Below are positions 23,497-33,641 of a DNA stretch of 64,000 nucleotides, one piece after another (positions within the stretch are counted from its first letter, which is position 1; each line of letters opens with the position of its first letter). The translations under genes and the position numbers were made by a program. Source of the stretch: Ochrobactrum sp. RH2CCR150 (GTDB lineage: Bacteria; Pseudomonadota; Alphaproteobacteria; Rhizobiales; Rhizobiaceae); NCBI GenBank assembly GCA_014138095.1, contig JACGXE010000004.1:124001-188000 (forward strand), read 5' to 3'. The notes under the pieces are model-generated. The model saw only the letters and a list, made by a program, of their open reading frames with translations, was not told the origin of the DNA and did not search any database.

Positions 23497-24810
23497 ATGA
23501 GCGCACCGCGCGTCAGTTTCGTTTCACTTGGCTGCCCGAAGGCGCTGGTCGATTCCGAACGCATCATCACCAGCCTCCGCTCGGAAGGCTATGAAATCTC
23601 CCGCAAGCATGACGGCGCCGATCTGGTGATCGTCAATACATGCGGCTTTCTCGATTCCGCACGCGACGAGTCGCTTGATGCCATCGGCCTCGCACTCAAC
23701 GAAAATGGCAAGGTGATCGTCACCGGTTGCCTCGGCGCGGAACCGGACGTCATTCGCGAACGTCACCCGAACGTGCTCGCCATCACCGGCCCTCAGGCCT
23801 ATGAAAGCGTGATGAGCGCCGTGCACGAAGCCGCCCCGCCAGCCCATGATCCGTTCGTGGATCTGGTGCCGCCGCAGGGCGTGAAGCTCACGCCGCGCCA
23901 CTACGCCTATCTGAAAATTTCCGAGGGCTGCTCCAACCGCTGCTCTTTCTGCATCATTCCGGCGCTGCGTGGCGATCTCGTCTCGCGCCCGATCGATCAG
24001 GTGCTGCGCGAAGCCGAAAAGCTGGTAACAGCCGGTGTCAAGGAAATCCTCGTCATTTCGCAGGATACAAGCGCTTACGGCCTCGATATCAAATATCAGG
24101 AAGCCATGTGGCAGGATCGCACGGTCCGCACCAAGTTCCTCGATCTGTCACGCGAACTGGGCGACATGGGCGTCTGGGTGCGCATGCATTATGTCTATCC
24201 CTACCCGCATGTCGATGAAGTCATTCCGTTGATGGCGGAAGGCAAAATCCTGCCTTACCTCGATATTCCGTTCCAGCATGCTTCGCCTGCCGTTCTGAAA
24301 AACATGCGTCGCCCGGCCCATCAGGAAAAGACCTCGCGCCGCATTCAGGCCTGGCGCGAAACCTGCCCGGATCTGGCCGTCCGTTCGACTTTCATCGTCG
24401 GCTATCCCGGTGAAACCGAAGAGGATTTCCAGCTGCTGCTCGACTGGCTCGATGAAGCCAAGATTGAACGCGCTGGCTGCTTCAAATATGAGCCAGTCAA
24501 GGGCGCAAAGGCCAATGATCTCGGCCTCGAACAGGTGCCGGAAGAAATCAAGGAATCGCGCTGGCACCGTTTCATGGCCAAGCAGCAGCAGATTTCCACC
24601 AATCTTCTCAAGAAAAAGGTCGGCAAGCGCCTGCCCGTCATTATCGACGAGGCGAACGGCACTATCGCCAAGGGCCGCACCCGCTATGACGCGCCGGAAA
24701 TCGACGGCAGCGTGCATATCCAGTCACGTCGTCCGCTGCGCGTCGGCGACATTGTTACCGTGAAAGTCGAGGCAAGCGACGCCTACGATCTGCACGGCAT
24801 CGCGGTCTGA
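23497..24810 (+). CDS. rimO: Ribosomal protein S12 methylthiotransferase RimO
   Basis: A 437-residue radical SAM enzyme that methylthiolates an aspartate of ribosomal protein S12. The N-terminal domain supplies three cluster cysteines ([30 protein letters not shown]), the radical SAM motif is [11 protein letters not shown] (about residues 143-153), and a TRAM domain closes the C-terminus ([21 protein letters not shown]). Length and motifs are typical. Its stop overlaps the next start by one base. Confidence 0.95.
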   Translation: MSAPRVSFVSLGCPKALVDSERIITSLRSEGYEISRKHDGADLVIVNTCGFLDSARDESLDAIGLALNENGKVIVTGCLGAEPDVIRERHPNVLAITGPQAYESVMSAVHEAAPPAHDPFVDLVPPQGVKLTPRHYAYLKISEGCSNRCSFCIIPALRGDLVSRPIDQVLREAEKLVTAGVKEILVISQDTSAYGLDIKYQEAMWQDRTVRTKFLDLSRELGDMGVWVRMHYVYPYPHVDEVIPLMAEGKILPYLDIPFQHASPAVLKNMRRPAHQEKTSRRIQAWRETCPDLAVRSTFIVGYPGETEEDFQLLLDWLDEAKIERAGCFKYEPVKGAKANDLGLEQVPEEIKESRWHRFMAKQQQISTNLLKKKVGKRLPVIIDEANGTIAKGRTRYDAPEIDGSVHIQSRRPLRVGDIVTVKVEASDAYDLHGIAV

Positions 24811-25277
24811 TGGCTGCATCGGCAGTCATTGCCATCAGAAAAGCAACATCGGCAGATGTGGCGGCTATCGTCGCCATGCTTGCCGATGATGCGCTTGGCG
24901 CAAAGCGCGAAGACGCCAGCCTGCCACTGCGCGACGAATACACGAACGCCTTTGCTGCCATCGATGCGGACCCTAACCAGTTTCTGGCAGTCGTTGAGCA
25001 TGACGGGCGCATTATCGGCTGCATGCAACTGAGCTTTATTCCGGGCCTCTCACGCATGGGCCAATGGCGCGGCCAGATTGAAAGCGTGCGCATCGCCAGC
25101 GATATTCGCGGCGGCGGTATCGGTCGTCAGATGATCGAATTGGCCATCGCGAAATGCCGCGAACGGGGCTGCGGGCTGGTCCAGCTTACGACTGACAAAT
25201 CCCGCTCCGATGCCCTGCGTTTTTATCAGTCGCTCGGTTTCACCGACAGCCATGAAGGCCTTAAACTGTCGCTTTAA
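24810..25277 (+). CDS. GNAT-family N-acetyltransferase
   Basis: A 155-residue Gcn5-type acetyltransferase. The acetyl-CoA loop is visible as SVRIASDIRGGGIGRQMIELAI (R-G-x-G-I-G), and the C-terminal strand has GLVQLTTDKSRSDALRFYQSLGF. The substrate cannot be told. Its ATG shares a base with the rimO stop (TGATG), so the two are translationally coupled; a ribosomal or small-molecule substrate is possible but unsupported. A strong terminator follows. Confidence 0.85.
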   Translation: MAASAVIAIRKATSADVAAIVAMLADDALGAKREDASLPLRDEYTNAFAAIDADPNQFLAVVEHDGRIIGCMQLSFIPGLSRMGQWRGQIESVRIASDIRGGGIGRQMIELAIAKCRERGCGLVQLTTDKSRSDALRFYQSLGFTDSHEGLKLSL

Positions 25278-25310
25278 GAAAGCTGCACAGTCATAATTAT
25301 TTAAAAGAAA

Positions 25311-25337
25311 AAGGGCGCCCAACGCGCCCTTCTTTTT
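25311..25337. terminator. Bidirectional rho-independent terminator
   Basis: AAGGGCGC (25311-25318), CCAAC loop, GCGCCCTT (25324-25331), with T-runs on both strands. It separates the rightward acetyltransferase from the leftward transporter operon. Confidence 0.85.
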
Positions 25338-25353
25338 TGCCTGTTTACAAGTC

Positions 25354-26421
25354 TTATTGCGGTAGCTTGTCGTCCACGCCTGCGACATAGAAGTTCATGC
25401 CGAGCAAGGTCTTGTCGTCAGCATGTTCGCCAGCCTTGAGCCATTCCGAACCGTCTTGCTTCTTGATCGGTCCCGTGAACGGCTTCAACTCACCGGACTT
25501 GATCTTGGCCACGGTTTCCTCGGCCATTTTCTTCACGTCGTCCGGCATGTTGGTGAACGGAGCCATCTTGACGAGGCCTTCATGCATGCCCCACCAGATA
25601 TCCTGGCTCTTCCAGCTACCGTCGAGAACAGCCTTGGCGCGGTCGATATAATATGGACCCCATTCGTCAATGGTGGCGCTCAGCTGCGTCTTTGGCGCAA
25701 ACTTGATCATGTCCGAAGCCTGACCAAAAGCCTTGATACCGCGTTCGGCTGCAACCTGAATGGCGGCAGTGGAATCGGTGTGCTGGGTCAGAATATCGAC
25801 GCCCTGATCGATCAGGGCCTTGGCGGCATCGGCTTCCTTACCCGGATCGAACCACGAGTTCGCCCAGATGACCTTGACCTTGAAATCCGGATTGATCGAC
25901 TGCGCACCCAGCATGAAAGCGTTGATGCCCTGCACCACTTCCGGCACCGGGACGGAGGCGATATAGCCTGCTACGCCCTTCGTGGAGAGCTTTGCAGCGA
26001 TCTGCCCCTGAACATACCGGCCTTCATAGAAACGCGCATTATAGACCGAGACGTTGTCGGCGGTCTTATAACCGGTGGCGTGCTCGAACTTCACCTTGGG
26101 GAACTTCTTGGCAACCTTGATCGTCGGGTCCATGTAACCGAACGAGGTCGTGAAGATCAGCGTGTTGCCAGCGCGTGCCAGACGTTCAATGGAGCGCTCA
26201 GCGTCAGCACCTTCCGGCACGTTTTCGAGATAGGTGGTTTCAACCTTGTCGCCCAGTGCCTCAATCAGTTCCTTGCGCGCCTGATCGTGCTGATAGGTCC
26301 AGCCGAAATCGCCCGGAGGTCCGATATAGACAAAGCCGATTTTCAGTTTTTCTTCCGCATGCGCCGCGCCGCCGAGCATAAAGCTCGCAGCTGTAGCGAA
26401 GGCCATAAGCGTCTTTTTCAT
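25354..26421 (-). CDS. BMP-family ABC transporter substrate-binding protein
   Basis: A 355-residue periplasmic protein of the basic membrane protein/PnrA family, which binds purine nucleosides in characterised members. There is a signal peptide ending near GGAAHAEE, then KIGFVYIGPPGDFGWTY, the family's first strand with aromatic ligand residues; HATGYKTADNVSVYNARFYEGRY is also family-typical. ATG 26421 has AAGGAG upstream. It is the last gene of a leftward ATPase-permease-permease-binding protein operon. Confidence 0.9.
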   Translation of the reverse strand: MKKTLMAFATAASFMLGGAAHAEEKLKIGFVYIGPPGDFGWTYQHDQARKELIEALGDKVETTYLENVPEGADAERSIERLARAGNTLIFTTSFGYMDPTIKVAKKFPKVKFEHATGYKTADNVSVYNARFYEGRYVQGQIAAKLSTKGVAGYIASVPVPEVVQGINAFMLGAQSINPDFKVKVIWANSWFDPGKEADAAKALIDQGVDILTQHTDSTAAIQVAAERGIKAFGQASDMIKFAPKTQLSATIDEWGPYYIDRAKAVLDGSWKSQDIWWGMHEGLVKMAPFTNMPDDVKKMAEETVAKIKSGELKPFTGPIKKQDGSEWLKAGEHADDKTLLGMNFYVAGVDDKLPQ

Positions 26422-26491
26422 GTTCCCTGCACTCCTTGTTAACACCCAATAACCAAAACAAAAACTGTTGGGAGCAGTTTTCGTTTATCCC

Positions 26492-27412
26492 CTACCTGTC
26501 CGGTACGAACGGCTTGCCGAGCGACGCGGGCGTATTCATCATTGTCAGGCGCTTGTTGCGCGAGATGATCACCAGCACCACGATGGTCGCGATATAAGGC
26601 AAGGCCGACAGCAACTGCGACGGCATGCCAAATCCAAGCGCTTGCGCATGCAGCTGGCCGATTGTGACCGCTCCAAAAAGATAAGCCCCGATCAGCACCC
26701 GCCATGGCCGCCACGAGGCGAAAACCACGAGCGCAAGTGCGATCCAGCCGCGACCGGCCGTCATGTTTTCCACCCATTGCGGCACATAGACGAGCGAGAG
26801 CTGCGCGCCTGCGAGGCCAGCGCAGGCCCCGCCAAACAGAACCGCCAGATAGCGTGTGCGCACCACATGCACGCCAAGCGCATGGGCGGAGCCGTGGCTA
26901 TCGCCTATCGCGCGCAAGGTGAGACCCGCGCGTGTGCGGAACAAGAACCATGTCACGCCAGCAACCAGAAGAAGCGAGAAATAGAAGATCGGGTCCTGCC
27001 CGAACAGGAACCGTCCGACCAGAGGAATTTCCGTGAGATATGGAATATAGATAGCGTCGAGCCGCACACCCGGAATGCCGACAAAACTCTCGCCCAGCAT
27101 GGCCGAAGCACCAATACCCAGAATGGTCAGTGCAAGACCGGTCGCCACCTGATTGGTGACAAGTGTGAGTGTCAGGAAGCCGAAAATGGCCGAAAACAAG
27201 GTTCCAACGGCAATACCCGCCAGGAGGCCGAGCCATGCCGAGCCGGTAAGCTGCGCTGCGGCAAAGCCGGAAACAGCACCCATCAGCATCATGCCTTCAA
27301 CGCCGAGATTGAGTACGCCGGAACGCTCCACCACCAGTTCGCCTATGGCTGCGATGAGCAACGGCGTTGCGGCGGTGGCAATTGTCAGAAGAATGGCCTG
27401 GGTCAGTTCCAT
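26492..27412 (-). CDS. Nucleoside-type ABC transporter permease (second subunit)
   Basis: A 306-residue permease of the branched-chain amino acid/nucleoside family with eight or nine membrane helices and the conserved ERSGVLNLGVEGMMLMGA and GLTLRAIGDSHGSAHALG cytoplasmic motifs. It partners the larger permease encoded just upstream. ATG 27412 is four bases after that gene's stop; an in-frame start at 27478 would overlap it. The start reads MELTQAILL. Confidence 0.9.
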   Translation of the reverse strand: MELTQAILLTIATAATPLLIAAIGELVVERSGVLNLGVEGMMLMGAVSGFAAAQLTGSAWLGLLAGIAVGTLFSAIFGFLTLTLVTNQVATGLALTILGIGASAMLGESFVGIPGVRLDAIYIPYLTEIPLVGRFLFGQDPIFYFSLLLVAGVTWFLFRTRAGLTLRAIGDSHGSAHALGVHVVRTRYLAVLFGGACAGLAGAQLSLVYVPQWVENMTAGRGWIALALVVFASWRPWRVLIGAYLFGAVTIGQLHAQALGFGMPSQLLSALPYIATIVVLVIISRNKRLTMMNTPASLGKPFVPDR

Positions 27413-27416
27413 CGGA

Positions 27417-28499
27417 TCAGGCCTTTCCTGCTTTGCGCGTGCTGACAAAGCGAATGCGGTAGAGAATGAGCGTATCACAGGCGAGCACGAAGAACAGGAT
27501 CATCCCCTGAAACACGCGCGCCGATTTTTCTGAAATGCCAATGGCGACCTGCGCCGCCTCGCCGCCGAGATAGGACAGCGCCAGCACAAGCCCCGCCGCG
27601 ATGGCACCGAGTGGATTGAGACGCCCCAGAAACGCGACGATGATCGCGGTGAAACCATAACCCGGTGAAATGACCGGACGAAGCTGCCCGATAGCACCGG
27701 ATGTTTCCGCAATACCGGCAAGCCCGGCCAGCGCGCCCGAAACCGCAAAGACAAAGAAGACCAACTTGCCCGAGCTGAAACCCGCAAAGCGCCCGGCGCG
27801 TGGGCTCTGGCCAATAACCTTGACCTCGAAGCCTTTCAGCGTGTGCTTGAGCATAAACCAGACCAGCACCGCTGCAATCAACGCCAGAACGAAACCCCAA
27901 TGTGCACGGCCCGATTCACTCCAGATTTCCGGCAGGATGGCGCTTTCGTTGAACTGGCGCGTTTCCGGGAAGTTGTAACCTTCCGGGTTACGCCATGGTC
28001 CGCGCACCAGCCAGTCGAGAAAGAGCTGCGCCACATAGACCAGCATCAGGCTGGTGAGAATCTCGTTCGTGTTGAAGCGCACTTTGAGGAAGGCCGGAAC
28101 CGACGCATAGGCCGCGCCGCCCACCATGCCCATCAACATCATCAGCGGTAGAACAATCCATGACTGGAAGTCGGGAAACAGCACTGGCAAAATGGAACCG
28201 GCGACGGCGCCCATGATGAACTGGCCTTCAGCACCGATATTCCAGTTGTTCGACAGGAAGCAGACACACAGGCCCACCGCGATCAGGATCAACGGCGCGG
28301 CCTTGACCAGCAATTCATGCCACGACCAGATATCGAACAAAGGCTCGACGAAGAACACATACAGCGCGTTGAAAGGGTCTTTGCCCATCAGGGCGAAGGC
28401 GAGCCCGCCGAAAATGAAAGTAAGCGCCAAAGCCAGCAAGGGCGACAAGGCACTGAAAAGTCTCGACGGCTGGGGGCGTTTGACGAGTTCGATCCGCAT
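27417..28499 (-). CDS. Nucleoside-type ABC transporter permease (first subunit)
   Basis: A 360-residue permease with about ten membrane helices; NNWNIGAEGQFIMGAVAG and KVIGQSPRAGRFAGFS are the family's conserved motifs. It pairs with the smaller permease encoded downstream to form the channel. Its start overlaps the ATPase stop by one base and the next start is four bases after its stop, so all are translated from one message. Confidence 0.9.
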   Translation of the reverse strand: MRIELVKRPQPSRLFSALSPLLALALTFIFGGLAFALMGKDPFNALYVFFVEPLFDIWSWHELLVKAAPLILIAVGLCVCFLSNNWNIGAEGQFIMGAVAGSILPVLFPDFQSWIVLPLMMLMGMVGGAAYASVPAFLKVRFNTNEILTSLMLVYVAQLFLDWLVRGPWRNPEGYNFPETRQFNESAILPEIWSESGRAHWGFVLALIAAVLVWFMLKHTLKGFEVKVIGQSPRAGRFAGFSSGKLVFFVFAVSGALAGLAGIAETSGAIGQLRPVISPGYGFTAIIVAFLGRLNPLGAIAAGLVLALSYLGGEAAQVAIGISEKSARVFQGMILFFVLACDTLILYRIRFVSTRKAGKA

Positions 28500-30064
28500 C
28501 AGGCTGCCCCCGCCTCTGCTTCACCGGAAATACCGCCCATCAACAGGCCAATCTTTTCAAGGGTCACCTCAGCAACAGGCATAGGCTCGGAAAGCTGACC
28601 GTGATTCATAACCGCGATCCGGTCACTGATTTCAAAGAGTTCATCGAGATCCTGGCTGATGACGAGAACGGCGGAACCGGAACGCGCCAGATCCACAAGA
28701 GCCTGTCTTATGTGAGCTGCGGCGCCCGCATCGACGCCCCATGTCGGCTGGTTGACCACCATGACCGATGGAGACCGGTCGAGTTCACGACCGATGATAA
28801 ATTTCTGCAAATTGCCGCCGGATAGCGCTGAAGCTGGCGGATTTTCTGCGCTTTTGCGCACATCCATGCGCTCAATGATACGCCGGGCGGCGGAATGCAG
28901 CGCGCTTTCAGCTATCAATTTCAGCGCACCGCCGCGCAAGAAGGCTTTCGCATCGGTCTTGTATCGCGACAGGAACAGATTATCGGTCAGCGGCAGTGAA
29001 GGCACTGCACCATGGCCGAGCCGCTCTTCCGGCACGAAGGCGGCACCCATCATGCGGCGTTCGCTGATGCCGAGCCTGCCCGCATCCTTGCCGCGAATGC
29101 GCACGATCGACGCCGCCGATTGCAGCACCTCTCCAGAGATGGCTTCGAAGAATTCACCCTGCCCGTTGCCTGCAACGCCAGCAATGCCGACGACCTCGCC
29201 TGCCGCCACCGAAAGCGAGATATTCTTCAGCGCCGTGGAAAACGGTCCGCGTGGCGGCTGCGACAGTGATTTGATTTCAAACAGCGCCTCGGCCCGTGTC
29301 GCAGGAGCATCCATCGGGCTGCGCGCCACGACTTTGATGTCATTGCCAACCATCATGCGGGCAAGCGATGCCGCCGTTTCCTTGCGCGGATCGCAATGAC
29401 CGACCACCTTGCCGTGGCGCAACACAGTTGCGCGGTCGCAGAGGCGCTTCACCTCTTCCAGACGGTGGCTGATATAGAGAATGGATTTGCCTTCAGCCTT
29501 CAGCCGCTCCAGCGTTTCAAACAGGCGGTCGGCTTCCTGCGGTGTCAGAACCGAGGTCGGTTCATCCAGAATGATCAGGTCCGGTTCCTGCAGCAGACAA
29601 CGTACGATTTCGATGCGCTGGCGCTCACCGACCGAAAGGTCGCCGACATGGGCCTGCGGATCGACCGGCAGACCATAGGTCTTGCCGACTTGGCCGGCGC
29701 GCTTCGCCACATCCGACAAGGATAGCGAATGATCCAGCGACAGGGCGATATTTTCTGCGGCAGTCAGCGAGTCGAACAGCGAAAAATGTTGAAAAACCAT
29801 GCCGATGCCGAGTTTTCTTGCGGCGGCAGGTTCACCAATGACAACGCTCTCGCCCTTCCAGACGATTTCGCCTTCGAGCGGCTGCAAAGCACCGAACAGC
29901 ATCTTGACGAAAGTGGATTTTCCGGCGCCGTTTTCGCCCAGCAGCGCGTGAATTTCACCCTTGGCAATGGTGAGATCAACCCCATCGCAAGCTCTGAGCT
30001 GCCCAAATACTTTCGTGAGCCGGCGGACATCCAGAAGAGGCCGGTCGGATAAAGTGGCTGACAT
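28499..30064 (-). CDS. Nucleoside-type ABC transporter ATP-binding protein (two NBDs)
   Basis: A 521-residue protein with two fused ATPase domains, as in sugar/nucleoside importers. The first has Walker A GENGAGKSTF, signature LSVGERQRIEI and Walker B LIILDEPTSVLT; the second has a degenerate Walker A (GVAGNGQGEFFE) and signature ALSGGNLQKFIIGREL. ATG 30064 gives a normal N-terminus (MSATLSDRPLLDVRRL). It is the first gene of the operon. With a BMP-type binding protein the likely substrate is a nucleoside, but that is inference. Confidence 0.92.
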   Translation of the reverse strand: MSATLSDRPLLDVRRLTKVFGQLRACDGVDLTIAKGEIHALLGENGAGKSTFVKMLFGALQPLEGEIVWKGESVVIGEPAAARKLGIGMVFQHFSLFDSLTAAENIALSLDHSLSLSDVAKRAGQVGKTYGLPVDPQAHVGDLSVGERQRIEIVRCLLQEPDLIILDEPTSVLTPQEADRLFETLERLKAEGKSILYISHRLEEVKRLCDRATVLRHGKVVGHCDPRKETAASLARMMVGNDIKVVARSPMDAPATRAEALFEIKSLSQPPRGPFSTALKNISLSVAAGEVVGIAGVAGNGQGEFFEAISGEVLQSAASIVRIRGKDAGRLGISERRMMGAAFVPEERLGHGAVPSLPLTDNLFLSRYKTDAKAFLRGGALKLIAESALHSAARRIIERMDVRKSAENPPASALSGGNLQKFIIGRELDRSPSVMVVNQPTWGVDAGAAAHIRQALVDLARSGSAVLVISQDLDELFEISDRIAVMNHGQLSEPMPVAEVTLEKIGLLMGGISGEAEAGAA

Positions 30065-30206
30065 TATTCCCCAAATGTATTTTTGATCGACCTTATCCAG
30101 CAATTTTGCACTTGAAAAGAGCAAAAGCAGGCTCTGCCTAACATATGCACACCGGCGATAGTTTACCGTTCAGTCACATTGCAAAACCAAGGTCAATCGG
30201 AGGTCA

Positions 30207-31184
30207 TTACGGGAGTAAAATGCTGGTTCCTGTGGTCTTGCGCGCTTCCAGTTCCTCATGCGCCTTGCGGGCATCCTTCAGGGCATAAGTCTGGTTGATT
30301 TCGATCTTCACTGCACCGCTGCCCACAACGTCGAAAAGCTCGGCGGCGGTCTTTTCAAGATCGGAACGCTTCGCGACATAATTGAACAGCGTTGGGCGGG
30401 TTGCAAAAAGCGAACCCTTCTGCGCCAGAAGTCCGAGATCGAACGGCGGAATAACACCCGACGACTGGCCAAAGCAGGCAAACATACCAAGCGGTTTCAG
30501 GACATCCAGCGAGCCCATATAAGTATCGCGGCCGACGGAGTCGTAGACGACGTCCACGCCTTCGCCATTGGTCAGTTCGCGCACCTTTTCGGCAAAGTTT
30601 TCCGTGCGGTAATTGATGACATGGTCATAGCCATGCTTTTTCGCGAGCGCGATCTTTTCTGCCGATCCGGCAGTGCCAATAACCGTTGCGCCAAGATGCT
30701 TGGCCCACTGCCCTGCGATCAGGCCAACACCGCCAGCTGCAGCATGGAAAAGGATCGTCTGCCCGGTTTCAACGCGGAAGGTGCGGCGCAGCAAATATTG
30801 CGCGGTCATGCCCTTCAGCATCATGGAAGCGGCAGTCTTGAGATCGATACTGTCCGGCACGACCACCAGACGGTCGGCAGGCAGAATGCGCTCGTCGGCA
30901 TAGGAGCCAGGCGTCGCCACATAGGCAACGCGGTCGCCGATTTTCACATTTTCAACACCGGCACCAATGGCAATAACCGTGCCTGCGCCTTCATTGCCGG
31001 GCGTAAACGGCATTTGTGCCGCCTTGTAGAGACCAGTGCGGAAATAAACGTCGATGAAATTAAGCCCAACAGCCTCGTGACGAACCTTCGCTTCGCCAGG
31101 CCCCGGCTCACCAATTTCAATCTGCTCATAGTTCAGAACTTCAGGCCCGCCGGTCTGATGAACGCGAATGGCATTGATCATCAT
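30207..31184 (-). CDS. qor: NADPH:quinone oxidoreductase (zeta-crystallin type)
   Basis: A 325-residue medium-chain reductase. It has GLNFIDVYFRTGLY and AAAGGVGLIAGQWAKHLGA (nucleotide-binding) and lacks the structural-zinc cysteines, as expected for quinone reductases. Its start overlaps the pcs stop by four bases (ATGA), so it is translated with phosphatidylcholine synthase, although no metabolic link is obvious. Confidence 0.88.
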   Translation of the reverse strand: MMINAIRVHQTGGPEVLNYEQIEIGEPGPGEAKVRHEAVGLNFIDVYFRTGLYKAAQMPFTPGNEGAGTVIAIGAGVENVKIGDRVAYVATPGSYADERILPADRLVVVPDSIDLKTAASMMLKGMTAQYLLRRTFRVETGQTILFHAAAGGVGLIAGQWAKHLGATVIGTAGSAEKIALAKKHGYDHVINYRTENFAEKVRELTNGEGVDVVYDSVGRDTYMGSLDVLKPLGMFACFGQSSGVIPPFDLGLLAQKGSLFATRPTLFNYVAKRSDLEKTAAELFDVVGSGAVKIEINQTYALKDARKAHEELEARKTTGTSILLP

Positions 31185-31987
31185 ACGTCTCCGCTCTTTT
31201 TTGCAGCTGCAGCTTTCTCGGCCTCAATAATGGCGGCTGTGCGCCCAAGACCCGGGAAGAACTGCATGATTGCGCCTATGAAATAGATATAGAGCCCGGT
31301 GACGGAAATGCCCACGCGGACCCACAGCGGCGCATCCAGCGTGTAATAAAGCGCGATAGCACCGAAGGCGCACCAGAGCAGAAACACCGTCAGATTGATG
31401 GGACGCAACCGCACAACGCGCACCGGATGCAGGAAGTTGATCGGCAGGAAGGACAGGATTGCCGATGCGACCACTGTGCCAAACGCCACCCACTCACCCG
31501 GCCTGACGATGAACAAGGTGAAGACCACCATGTTCCACACCACCGGGAAGCCCTTGAAGAAGTTCTCCTTCGTCTTCATGCCTGTATCGGCGTAATAGAT
31601 CGCGCTCGATACGACGATGATCGCGCCGGATATGAATGAGAGGTTCGTTCCCATGAAACCGCTTTGATAAAGCGCAAAGGCGGGGATCAGAACATAGGTG
31701 ACGTAGTCGATGATATTGTCGAGCAGTTCACCCGACCAGTTGGGCAGAACATATTTGACTTCGAGCTTGCGCGCGATGGGACCATCGATACCATCCACGA
31801 ACAGCGCCAGGCCAAGCCACCACCACATCGCGGTATATCGGCCGTCACTTGCGGCGACGATCGACAGAAATGCCAGAAAAGACCCGGATGCCGTCAACAA
31901 ATGGACGGAAAACGCCTTGGCTTGCGGCGCGGTGACTTTCTTGGCTTTGAGTTTTCCGGTCAGTCTGGTTTTCACGCTGTCCGCCAT
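31181..31987 (-). CDS. pcs: Phosphatidylcholine synthase
   Basis: A 268-residue inner-membrane CDP-alcohol phosphatidyltransferase that makes phosphatidylcholine from CDP-diacylglycerol and choline. The active-site motif is DGIDGPIARKLEVKY followed by SGELLDNIIDY, the Pcs variant of DG-x2-AR-x(n)-G-x3-D-x3-D. About eight membrane helices. Phosphatidylcholine in the envelope is a known feature of Brucella and its host interaction. It is first in a two-gene leftward operon with qor. Confidence 0.95.
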   Translation of the reverse strand: MADSVKTRLTGKLKAKKVTAPQAKAFSVHLLTASGSFLAFLSIVAASDGRYTAMWWWLGLALFVDGIDGPIARKLEVKYVLPNWSGELLDNIIDYVTYVLIPAFALYQSGFMGTNLSFISGAIIVVSSAIYYADTGMKTKENFFKGFPVVWNMVVFTLFIVRPGEWVAFGTVVASAILSFLPINFLHPVRVVRLRPINLTVFLLWCAFGAIALYYTLDAPLWVRVGISVTGLYIYFIGAIMQFFPGLGRTAAIIEAEKAAAAKKSGDV

Positions 31988-32325
31988 TCCGTTTTGTCGC
32001 CGCGCAATTTCCGCAGAAGATACAGCGATATTATTTCAATCTCATCCGGGGCGTGTACACCAAACAAACTGACACCCCAACCGTTCTGTTGGATCGCAAA
32101 GCGATCTATCCCAGAAAAGCCGTGTTCTTGCTGGAAGCTTTCCCCGAATAAGCGCCAAAGAGCAAGTAAGGCATGAGGCAAATCAGCCTTAATTCCACGG
32201 AAGAATGGCCTTTGCCGGCATTTCGGTCTAAGTGCTGCTTAAGAACGGCACGGAAGAATCATCTTCATAGCTGCATTTCCGGCCTGCACTTCTGGTCGAC
32301 ACGTCCCGACGAAGGATGAAGCGAA
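31988..32325. other. Intergenic region, nothing recognised
   Basis: This 338-base divergent region between pcs and the monooxygenase gene must hold both promoters. CACGGAAGAAT occurs twice (near 32198 and 32251), without a known meaning. Confidence 0.35.
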
Positions 32326-33570
32326 ATGAACGATCTGGTTGCGAACAAGCCGATGACTGACATCGTGATCAGCGGCGGCGGCCCTGCCGGCATGATGGCG
32401 GCGCTGGCGCTTGGCGCGAAAGGCTATCGCACCGTTCTTCTCGGCCCAGAAACAGACAAGGGCGACCGCCGCACCACCGCGCTGATGATGCCCGCCATCC
32501 GTTTTCTTGAACAGATTGGCGTCTGGCCGTCCATCGAGCCTGAAGCAGCCCCCCTTGCCTCCATGCGCATTGTCGATGCGACGCAGCGCCTTGTCCGCAG
32601 CCCCACTGTCACATTCCGTGCCGGTGAAATCGACGAGGACGCCTTCGGCCATAATATTCCAAACGCTGTGCTGAACGCGAAGCTGGCGGAAGCCGTTGCC
32701 GGAAGCGCCAATATCGAGCGCAATACGGCTTCGGCTATCGAATATCGTCCCAATGGCGATCATGTAACGGTGACATTGACAGGCGGCGATACGCTTCATG
32801 TCCGCCTGCTGGTTGCCGCAGACGGACGCAATTCCGGCGCACGGGAAGCCGCAGGCATTCGTGCACGGCGCTGGAACTACCCGCAGACAGCCGTTGTCTT
32901 GTCCTTCGCCCATACGATCGGCCACGAAAACATTTCTACAGAATTCCATACCGAGCATGGCCCGTTCACGCAGGTTCCGCTGAAAGGCAAGCGTTCGAGC
33001 CTTGTCTGGGTGGTGAACCCGGAACGCGCCGAAACCCTCCTCGCGCTGGACGATCAGGCTCTTGCCGCGCAGGTCGAAGAAATGATGCAGTCGATGCTCG
33101 GCCAGATCGAAATCGATGTGCGCCCGCAGGCTTGGCCGCTGTCCGGTCTGGTGCCACATGCATTTGCAGCGAAGCGGACCATCCTGATCGGTGAAGCGGC
33201 CCATGTTTTCCCACCCATCGGGGCTCAGGGGCTTAATCTCGGTACGCGGGACGTCGAAACACTGGTCAAAGCGATTGAGAGTGATCCCGTCGATCCGGGT
33301 TCGGATCGCGTGATCCGTGCCTACGACCGGGCGCGCCGTCCAGACATTCTCGCGCGCACCGGATCAGTTGACGCGCTCAACCGCTCGCTACTTTCGCCCA
33401 TGCTGCCCGCGCAGATTGCGCGCGGCGTCGGGCTGGAAATGCTGCGCTCCTTTGCGCCATTGCGCTCGTTCTTCATGCGGGAAGGCCTGCGTCCGGGCAG
33501 TGGTTTCACCCATTTTCTCCCAAAACTCCCCAAGCTGGCAGACCGTCAAAGCGACACGGCCCGCAAATAA
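32326..33570 (+). CDS. UbiH/UbiF-family FAD-dependent monooxygenase
   Basis: A 414-residue flavoprotein hydroxylase. The FAD dinucleotide motif is VISGGGPAGMMAALALG (about 14-30), the DG motif is LLVAADGRNSGAREAAGI, and the second FAD motif is RTILIGEAAHVFPPIGAQGLNLG. Such enzymes hydroxylate the ubiquinone ring; which position is unclear, so no symbol is given. A start at the second methionine (residue 10) would also work. Transcribed alone. Confidence 0.85.
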   Translation: MNDLVANKPMTDIVISGGGPAGMMAALALGAKGYRTVLLGPETDKGDRRTTALMMPAIRFLEQIGVWPSIEPEAAPLASMRIVDATQRLVRSPTVTFRAGEIDEDAFGHNIPNAVLNAKLAEAVAGSANIERNTASAIEYRPNGDHVTVTLTGGDTLHVRLLVAADGRNSGAREAAGIRARRWNYPQTAVVLSFAHTIGHENISTEFHTEHGPFTQVPLKGKRSSLVWVVNPERAETLLALDDQALAAQVEEMMQSMLGQIEIDVRPQAWPLSGLVPHAFAAKRTILIGEAAHVFPPIGAQGLNLGTRDVETLVKAIESDPVDPGSDRVIRAYDRARRPDILARTGSVDALNRSLLSPMLPAQIARGVGLEMLRSFAPLRSFFMREGLRPGSGFTHFLPKLPKLADRQSDTARK

Positions 33571-33641
33571 CAGCTTTCTTTCAAAAACTTCATGTTTCAC
33601 ACCCGCTTTAATTTGGCGGGCGGTGAACTACATAACGTCTC

